Shown: in pieces, positions 7,594 through 12,202 of the stretch | Layout of the letters: each line of letters begins with the position of its first letter | Numbering within the stretch: position 1 is the first letter of the stretch | From: an uncultured Lachnospiraceae bacterium | GTDB lineage: Bacteria; Bacillota; Clostridia; Lachnospirales; Lachnospiraceae | NCBI GenBank assembly: GCA_910583835.1 | Contig: CAJTYM010000067.1 | Coordinates: forward strand, 1 to 12,202 | DNA length: 12,202 nt | Direction: 5' to 3' | The notes under the pieces: model-generated | The model's database searches: none | Seen by the model: the letters and a program-made list of their open reading frames with translations, nothing else | Told to the model about the DNA's origin: nothing | Position numbers and translations under genes: made by a program

Positions 7594-7631
7594 AACGGAC
7601 TGTCCGGGATATGGCAGTCCGTTCAAGTTTT
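7594..7631 (+). terminator. Hairpin after the SPFH gene, probable terminator or argF leader element
   Basis: AACGGACTG (7594-7602) pairs perfectly with CAGTCCGTT (7615-7623), extended inward by a T-G and a C-G pair, with an 8-nt loop. Four T residues follow at 7628-7631 after a 4-nt gap. It most simply ends the nfeD-SPFH transcript. It lies only 35 nt before the argF ATG and no clear argF promoter is visible downstream of it, so partial readthrough into argF is possible. Confidence 0.6.
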
Positions 7632-7665
7632 CGGGAAACAGGCAATTATGATTAGGGAGGAAAGC

Positions 7666-8652
7666 ATGGATTTACGAGGAAGGAATTTTCTGACATTAAA
7701 GGATTTTACGCCGGAGGAGATTGAGTACCTGATCGACCTCTCGGCTGAGTTAAAGCACAAGAAGAGACAGGGGATTGCGCATGATGAATTAAAAGGGAAA
7801 AATATTGTGCTGATTTTTGAAAAGACAAGCACCCGCACCCGCTGTTCCTTTGAGGTGGCGGCGCATGATTTGGGAATGCATGTGACATACCTTGACCCCT
7901 CGGGCTCCCAGATTGGCAAAAAGGAGAGCATCCGCGACACAGCGCGGGTACTGGGCAGGATGTATGACGGTATCGAATACCGCGGCTATGGGCAGAAGAT
8001 TGTGGAAGAGCTTGCTGCCTATGCGGGCGTTCCGGTGTGGAATGGACTGACAAATGAGTTCCATCCTACGCAGATGATAGCCGACATGCTGACTGTGAAG
8101 GAGAAATTGGGACATTTCCGGGGCGTGAAATTTGTATATATGGGGGATGCCCGGTATAACATGGGCAATTCCCTGATGGTTGCCTGTGCGAAATTAGGCA
8201 TGGATTTTGTGGCTTGTACCAGCAAAGCGTTTTTCCCGGAACAGGGACTGGTGGATTACTGCCAGAAAGTGGCAGAGGATACGGGGGCTTCGATTACTTT
8301 GACCGAGGACGTGTCCGCCGGAACGAAAGATGCAGATGTAATTTACACGGATGTGTGGGTATCCATGGGCGAACCGGACGAGGTGTGGGAGGAGCGTATC
8401 AAGGAACTGCTGCCGTACCAGGTCAACCAAAAAGTAATGGACAATGCCAAAGATTCGGCAATATTCATGCATTGCCTGCCGGCATTCCATGATTTGGAGA
8501 CGACAATCGGCAAACAGATTAATGAGAAATTTGGCTTGTCTGAGATGGAAGTTACAGACGAGGTATTTGAGGGCAGCCAGTCTGTGGTATTTGATGAAGC
8601 AGAGAATAGGATGCACAGCATAAAGGCGGTCATGTATGCAACGTTAAGATAG
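7666..8652 (+). CDS. argF: Ornithine carbamoyltransferase
   Basis: Cytoplasmic enzyme, 328 residues, that joins carbamoyl phosphate and ornithine to give citrulline in arginine synthesis. Visible motifs: STRTR (55-59, carbamoyl phosphate site), HPTQ (133-136), DVWVSMGE (229-236, ornithine loop) and HCLPAFHD (269-276, catalytic Cys). The C-terminus FDEAENRMHSIKAVM is typical. The frame extends to an ATG at 7585, but that extension runs through the hairpin region. ATG 7666 has ribosome site AGGGAGG (7654-7660) at 5-nt spacing and starts at the usual family position. The reverse, catabolic enzyme ArcB is very similar; no arcA or arcC neighbour is seen, so the anabolic name is preferred but not proven. 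The stop overlaps the birA ribosome site. Confidence 0.95.
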   Translation: MDLRGRNFLTLKDFTPEEIEYLIDLSAELKHKKRQGIAHDELKGKNIVLIFEKTSTRTRCSFEVAAHDLGMHVTYLDPSGSQIGKKESIRDTARVLGRMYDGIEYRGYGQKIVEELAAYAGVPVWNGLTNEFHPTQMIADMLTVKEKLGHFRGVKFVYMGDARYNMGNSLMVACAKLGMDFVACTSKAFFPEQGLVDYCQKVAEDTGASITLTEDVSAGTKDADVIYTDVWVSMGEPDEVWEERIKELLPYQVNQKVMDNAKDSAIFMHCLPAFHDLETTIGKQINEKFGLSEMEVTDEVFEGSQSVVFDEAENRMHSIKAVMYATLR

Positions 8653-8661
8653 GGAGCAGAG

Positions 8662-9708
8662 ATGAAGACAAAGATTTTACAGGCTTTGCGGCAGGATTCA
8701 CAGGCATATGTCTCCGGGCAGCAGCTCTGTGAGCAGTTTGGCGTATCCCGCACGGCTGTGTGGAAAGCAATAAAGCAGCTGCAGGAAGCGGGCTATGAGA
8801 TTGAGGCAGTCAGAAACAGGGGTTACCGATTGCTGGCAGTGCCGGACATTTTGTCGCAGAGTGAGATTGCCAGCCAGCTGCATACGAGGTGGCTGGGGAA
8901 GAATATCTGTTATTTTGAGGAAGTAGACTCCACGAATACAGCCGCAAAGAGGATAGCGGAGGATAGCGGCTTTGCCAATACAGCCGCAAAGAGGATAGCG
9001 GAAGAAGGCGGCAGCGCGGACTGGCATGGGACCGTGGTGGTGGCAGAGGAGCAGACGGCTGGCAAGGGACGCCGCGGCAGGTTCTGGAGTTCACCTAGAG
9101 GGACGGGGCTGTTTTTTTCCATTTTACTGAAACCTCAGATTGAGCCGGGCAATGCCTCCATGCTGACATTGGTGAAGGGAATGGCAACGGTTAAAGGCAT
9201 CGCGCAGGTCACAGGGCTTAATCCGCAGATTAAGTGGCCCAATGATGTTGTGCTCAATGGCAAAAAGATTGTAGGAATCCTCACAGAAATGAGCGCGCAG
9301 GTGGACTATGTCAATCATATCGTGGTGGGAACCGGAATCAATGTCCATCAGGCTGATTTTCCGCAGGAAATTGCCAAGACGGCAACCTCTCTGAAGCTGG
9401 AACTGCAGAAAGCGGGGAGGAATGTGCAGTTATCAAGGGCAGAACTTTTAGGGGCTGTGCTTACATATTTCGAGCGGTATTATGAGATATATCTGCAGAC
9501 CCAGGATTTATCCGCCTTACAGGAGGAGTACAATTCCATGCTGGTAAATATCGGCAAGGGCGTACGTGTACTGGACCCGCTGGGAGAGTATGAGGGTACG
9601 GCATTGGGGATTGATAACAGAGGTCAGCTTCTTGTTGACCGGGGCAAGGAAATATGTGAGGTCTCTTCCGGCGAAGTGTCTGTGCGGGGAATCTATGGGT
9701 ATGTGTAA
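8662..9708 (+). CDS. birA: Bifunctional biotin ligase / biotin repressor BirA
   Basis: 348-residue protein that makes biotinyl-AMP, transfers biotin to carboxylase subunits, and as a holo-dimer can repress biotin genes. The N-terminal winged helix (about 1-60, VSRTAVWKAIKQLQEAGYEI) is present, so it is the DNA-binding class. The ligase core shows VDSTN (88-92), GKGRRGR (134-140, biotin/AMP loop), KWPNDV (191-196) and VGTGINV (222-228). The SH3-like C-terminal domain (about 295-345) follows. Residues 92-119 contain a 14-residue duplication (NTAAKRIAEDSGFA then NTAAKRIAEEGGSA) directly after VDST, so the segment between DSTN and GTVVVAEEQTAG is about 14 residues longer than usual. The ATG has ribosome site AGGGAG (8651-8656) overlapping the argF stop, suggesting coupled translation. 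Confidence 0.95.
   Translation: MKTKILQALRQDSQAYVSGQQLCEQFGVSRTAVWKAIKQLQEAGYEIEAVRNRGYRLLAVPDILSQSEIASQLHTRWLGKNICYFEEVDSTNTAAKRIAEDSGFANTAAKRIAEEGGSADWHGTVVVAEEQTAGKGRRGRFWSSPRGTGLFFSILLKPQIEPGNASMLTLVKGMATVKGIAQVTGLNPQIKWPNDVVLNGKKIVGILTEMSAQVDYVNHIVVGTGINVHQADFPQEIAKTATSLKLELQKAGRNVQLSRAELLGAVLTYFERYYEIYLQTQDLSALQEEYNSMLVNIGKGVRVLDPLGEYEGTALGIDNRGQLLVDRGKEICEVSSGEVSVRGIYGYV
8935..9018 (+). repeat. 42-bp in-frame tandem duplication within birA
   Basis: Two adjacent 42-bp units (8935-8976 and 8977-9018) are identical over their first 26 bases; the remaining 16 bases of each have diverged. Each encodes 14 residues starting NTAAKRIAE. The high identity of the first part, including third codon positions, points to a fairly recent slippage or duplication event. 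Confidence 0.92.
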
Positions 9709-9731
9709 CGAGTCAGAAAAACATAGCCATA

Positions 9732-9757
9732 GAACAATGATGGTGGAATCATTGTTC
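9732..9757 (+). promoter_or_regulatory. Perfect intercistronic hairpin between birA and the next gene
   Basis: GAACAATGAT (9732-9741) pairs perfectly with ATCATTGTTC (9748-9757), with loop GGTGGA. It is not followed by T residues, so it is not a normal intrinsic terminator. It ends 3 nt before the ribosome site AAGGGAG (9761-9767) of the small conserved gene, where it could affect translation, RNA cleavage or stability, or bind a protein as DNA. Confidence 0.6.
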
Positions 9758-9773
9758 CAGAAGGGAGATTGCG

Positions 9774-10124
9774 ATGGATTATGGCGGGACGGTGCTGTGC
9801 GGTTCCAGCGCATATACGAAAAAATATTACCTAAATGAAGACTTTCAGGGGCTTCCACAGGGAATTAAAGATGAACTGAAAATTATGTGCGTGCTTTACA
9901 CGGAGGACATTGGCGGAACGCTGACGCTGGTATTCGATGAAGAAGGCTGTCTGCAGTTTCAGGCTGCCTGCGATGAGGGGGACTTATTGTACGATGATAT
10001 TGGAAGCGTACTAAAAATCAAGCAGCTGCAGAGGATGAAAGAAGATTTGTTCGGTTCCCTGGAAATGTATTACAAAATATTTTTCCTGGGGGAAGAGCTG
10101 AGTGAGGAAGAGTTGGAGGACTAA
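9774..10124 (+). CDS. Small acidic conserved protein, function unknown (DUF6145-like)
   Basis: 116-residue soluble protein, strongly acidic, with no signal peptide, membrane segment or known catalytic motif. The central part reads as beta strands (IMCVLYTEDIGGTLTLVFDE, LQFQAACDEGD), followed by a likely helix (IGSVLKIKQLQRMKEDLFGS) and an acidic tail (EELSEEELED). From memory it resembles the conserved hypothetical DUF6145 proteins of Lachnospiraceae; I could not check this. The ATG has ribosome site AAGGGAG (9761-9767) at 6-nt spacing. The coaX ATG follows its stop by 3 nt and the coaX ribosome site lies inside its last codons, so the two are almost certainly co-translated. Placement between birA and coaX hints at a link to cofactor metabolism, but this is inference from context only. 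Confidence 0.82.
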   Translation: MDYGGTVLCGSSAYTKKYYLNEDFQGLPQGIKDELKIMCVLYTEDIGGTLTLVFDEEGCLQFQAACDEGDLLYDDIGSVLKIKQLQRMKEDLFGSLEMYYKIFFLGEELSEEELED

Positions 10125-10127
10125 AAC

Positions 10128-10904
10128 ATGTTATTGGTTGTGGATGTAGGAAATACGAATTTTACATTTGGGATTTTTGCCGGGGAGGAGCTGGAGGCAA
10201 CGTTCCGCATGACAACGAAGCTGCAGCGCACCTCAGATGAATATGGGGTTACGATGCGCGATTTGCTGGCGCACAATGGAATATCTTATGAAAGCATCAA
10301 AGATGTGATTATTGCTTCGGTAGTGCCGAATGTGATGCATTCCCTGTTAAGTGCGTTTATCAAATATTTTGGTGTCCATCCGGTGGTAGTAGAGCCGGGC
10401 ATCAAGACGGGCATCCGCATTGCCACCGAAAATCCCAGACAGATTGGCGCAGACCGTATTGTGGATGCGGCGGCAGCCTATGAGCTGTATGGGGGACCTG
10501 TGTTTGTCATTGATTTTGGAACCGGGACGACTTACGATTTGGTGGACGAGACTGGGGCTTTTGTCTCAGGCGTGACAGCGCCGGGAATCCGAACCTCAGC
10601 AAAAGCATTGTGGGAAGAGGCGGCAAAGCTGCCGGAAATTGAGATTCGTAAGCCAAACAGCATCTTGGCGAAAGAGACTATAAGCAGTATGCAGGCAGGA
10701 CTGGTCTATGGGCAGATTGGACAGACGGAATATATTGTCAGGCAGACCAAGAAGGAGACAGGATATGAAAACCTCAAGGTGGTGGCGACCGGCGGTCTGG
10801 GCACGATAATTGCCAGCGAGACAGATGCCATTGACATTTATGACCCCACGCTGACCTTACAGGGACTGCGGCTGATTTACAATAAGCAGAACCGCCAGAA
10901 ATAA
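10128..10904 (+). CDS. coaX: Type III pantothenate kinase
   Basis: Cytoplasmic kinase, 258 residues, that phosphorylates pantothenate in the first step of coenzyme A synthesis. It belongs to the ASKHA fold and typically needs a monovalent cation and is not inhibited by CoA. Visible motifs: DVGNTN (6-11, phosphate loop), PRQIGADR (103-110, with the likely catalytic Asp109), DFGTGTTYD (129-137), VTAPGI (149-154) and ATGGLG (220-225). The end DPTLTLQGLRLIY is typical. The ATG uses ribosome site GGAGGA (10115-10120) located inside the preceding gene, 3 nt after its stop. BirA and CoaX genes are neighbours in many bacteria. Confidence 0.96.
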   Translation: MLLVVDVGNTNFTFGIFAGEELEATFRMTTKLQRTSDEYGVTMRDLLAHNGISYESIKDVIIASVVPNVMHSLLSAFIKYFGVHPVVVEPGIKTGIRIATENPRQIGADRIVDAAAAYELYGGPVFVIDFGTGTTYDLVDETGAFVSGVTAPGIRTSAKALWEEAAKLPEIEIRKPNSILAKETISSMQAGLVYGQIGQTEYIVRQTKKETGYENLKVVATGGLGTIIASETDAIDIYDPTLTLQGLRLIYNKQNRQK

Positions 10905-10918
10905 GAGGTTAAAGCAAA

Positions 10919-11050
10919 GGATTAGAAGCAGAAGAACAAAGAATCCGGGAAGGATTAGGAGCAGAAGAACAAAGAATCCGGGAAGAATTAGGAGCAGAAG
11001 AACAAAGAATCCGGGAAGAATTAGGAGCAGAAGAACAAAGAATTCGGGAA
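10919..11050 (+). repeat. Four-copy 33-bp purine-rich tandem repeat between coaX and dus
   Basis: Four head-to-tail 33-bp units (10919-10951, 10952-10984, 10985-11017, 11018-11050) differ at only a few bases: units 1-2 begin GGATTA, units 3-4 GAATTA, unit 1 has AGAAGC where the others have AGGAGC, and unit 4 has ATT for ATC. There are no spacers, so it is not a CRISPR array. The array fills most of the 156-nt gap between coaX and dus and ends 10 nt before the first possible dus start. One plus-strand frame is open throughout and would read REELGAEEQRI per unit, but it has no ATG, GTG or TTG start. Confidence 0.93.
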
Positions 11051-11060
11051 GAATCGGCGG

Positions 11061-12044
11061 ATGGGAAGACAGATGGAAGAATTAAGAATAGGAAATGTAA
11101 TTCTTGACAATAATTTAATTCTGGCACCGATGGCAGGCGTTTGTGACCTGCCATTTCGCGTGCTGTGCAAAGAACAGGGGGCGGGGCTTCTCTGCATGGA
11201 GATGGTCAGCGCCAAGGGTATTTACTACCGCAATAAGAATACGGAAATCCTGCTGACGACAGCGCCTGAGGAACGTCCGGTCTCCCTGCAATTGTTTGGG
11301 GCGGATGCGCATATCATGAGCGAGATGGCGAAGCGCATAGAGGAGCGTCCTTTTGATATACTGGATATCAATATGGGCTGTCCGGTGCCTAAGGTGGTCA
11401 ACAATGGGGAGGGTTCTGCGCTTATGAAGCAGCCGCGGCTGGTGTTTGAGATTGTATCTGAGATTGTAAAGGCAATCCATAAGCCGGTGACCGTTAAAAT
11501 CCGCAAAGGTTTTGACGATGATCATGTCAATGCGGTGGAGATTGCCAGGATTGCAGAAGAAGCCGGGGCGTCAGCGGTGGCGGTCCATGGGCGGACCAGG
11601 GAGCAGTATTACTCCGGCAAGGCTGACTGGGATATCATCCGCCAGGTCAAGGAAGCGGTCTCTATTCCGGTTATCGGCAACGGAGATATCTTAACGGCTG
11701 AGGATGTAAAGGTGATGAAAGAGCAGACGAATTGCGATGGCTTTATGATTGGCAGGGGAGCACAGGGCAATCCATGGATTTTCAGCCAGATTCTGCATTA
11801 TCTGGAATATGGGGAGGAACTGCCCAAGCCAAAGCTGCAGGAGGTGGCAGACATGATACTGCGCCATGCGCGGGCGCAGATTGCATACAAAGGCGAGACT
11901 ATGGGAATCCGGGAGATGCGCAAACACGCGGCATGGTATACCAGCGGCTATAAGAACTCGGCGAAACTTCGGGGCAGGATTAACGAGATAGAGACGTATA
12001 GGCAGCTGGAAGAATTATTTATGCGGGTATTGGAGATGGCATAG
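11061..12044 (+). CDS. dusB: tRNA-dihydrouridine synthase, DusB type
   Basis: FMN-dependent enzyme that reduces uridine to dihydrouridine in tRNA. TIM-barrel motifs in order: LAPMAGVCDLPFR (21-33), MEMVSAKGI (46-54), DINMGCPVPKVVNNGEGSAL (102-121, catalytic Cys107), KIRKGFDD (146-153), AVHGRTREQYYSGKADW (174-190), IGNGDI (205-210) and IGRGAQGNPW (230-239) for the FMN phosphate. A C-terminal helical domain for tRNA binding follows. The length of 327 residues is normal. The start is uncertain: ATG 11061 has only a weak GGGAAG (11046-11051) upstream, and ATG 11073 (323 residues, MEELRIGNV) also fits the family start. Both lie directly after the 33-bp repeat, which supplies the upstream ribosome-binding region. 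The name dusB is by similarity of motifs; dus paralogues are hard to separate by eye. Confidence 0.94.
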   Translation: MGRQMEELRIGNVILDNNLILAPMAGVCDLPFRVLCKEQGAGLLCMEMVSAKGIYYRNKNTEILLTTAPEERPVSLQLFGADAHIMSEMAKRIEERPFDILDINMGCPVPKVVNNGEGSALMKQPRLVFEIVSEIVKAIHKPVTVKIRKGFDDDHVNAVEIARIAEEAGASAVAVHGRTREQYYSGKADWDIIRQVKEAVSIPVIGNGDILTAEDVKVMKEQTNCDGFMIGRGAQGNPWIFSQILHYLEYGEELPKPKLQEVADMILRHARAQIAYKGETMGIREMRKHAAWYTSGYKNSAKLRGRINEIETYRQLEELFMRVLEMA

Positions 12045-12202
12045 TAACAGACAGCTTTACTTTTGTATAGATTTTTACAGCCGATATCTGCACAGAAAGT
12101 ATAAAAATATTTATGGGAAAATATTCATTGATTGATACCAGATTAGTAGTTACTTTTCACGGGGTGGGGAAATAGGACACGCTAACAAGGGGCTCTTGTG
12201 AG
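12045..12202. other. AT-rich intergenic end of the window, no gene seen
   Basis: These 158 bases hold no convincing reading frame. T-rich stretches near 12060-12076 could contribute to termination of dus, but I see no stable GC-rich stem there. A small hairpin (ACAAG 12185-12189 with CTTGT 12195-12199) lies at the very edge and may belong to an element that continues outside the window. Confidence 0.4.

Noticed and set aside
9732..9757. Intrinsic terminator after birA
   Set aside because: The stem is not followed by T residues, and the next gene begins at once with good ribosome signals, so operon continuation is more likely.
10919..11050. CRISPR array
   Set aside because: The 33-bp units are directly adjacent with no unique spacers, and no cas gene is present.
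10913..11107. Plus-strand open frame through the 33-bp repeat as a small coiled-coil protein
   Set aside because: It contains no ATG, GTG or TTG and no properly placed ribosome site. I keep it only as a clue to the repeat's origin.
10909..11154. Minus-strand reading frame with repeated SRILCSSAPN peptide
   Set aside because: It is the antisense of the 33-bp repeat and the dus start. It has no ribosome site, an unlikely composition, and overlaps a well-supported gene.
1..12202. Mobile element, prophage or defence system
   Set aside because: No transposase, integrase, phage, toxin-antitoxin, restriction or nuclease motif was seen, and the genes are standard chromosomal functions.

Overview
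The window is an ordinary, gene-dense chromosomal segment from a low-to-moderate GC Clostridia bacterium, most likely of the family Lachnospiraceae. The evidence is strong Shine-Dalgarno sites before almost every gene, a BspA-type leucine-rich-repeat surface protein, an SH3/SleB-type secreted wall hydrolase, and the order birA - small acidic conserved protein - coaX - dus. The chemoreceptor gene suggests a motile organism. I see no rRNA, tRNA, CRISPR array, insertion sequence or prophage gene.

Layout. Positions 1-876 hold the 3' part of a secreted leucine-rich-repeat protein whose start lies outside the window. Glucose-6-phosphate isomerase (pgi, 1026-2372) follows with its own promoter. It converges on a methyl-accepting chemotaxis protein (2461-4215, minus strand, the only minus-strand gene), with a bidirectional terminator between them. 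An AT-rich divergent promoter region (4216-4512) separates the chemoreceptor from a secreted cell-wall hydrolase (4513-6003). The hydrolase promoter is near consensus and carries an exact match to the WalR (YycF) binding consensus over its -10/+1 region. A strong terminator ends that unit. A two-gene membrane-protein operon follows: short NfeD (6159-6590) and an SPFH/stomatin-like protein (6613-7548), closed by a hairpin.

The last block runs in one direction with small gaps: ornithine carbamoyltransferase argF (7666-8652), birA (8662-9708), a small acidic conserved protein (9774-10124), type III pantothenate kinase coaX (10128-10904) and a DusB-type tRNA-dihydrouridine synthase (11061-12044). 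It combines arginine metabolism, biotin attachment and control, the first step of CoA synthesis, and tRNA modification, and looks like a housekeeping operon or a run of coupled genes.

The features most worth a second look are small: the WalR-like box at the hydrolase promoter, a recent in-frame 14-residue duplication inside BirA beside its DSTN motif, a four-copy 33-bp tandem repeat just before dus, and a perfect 10-bp intercistronic hairpin before the small conserved gene. I found no convincing new multi-gene system.
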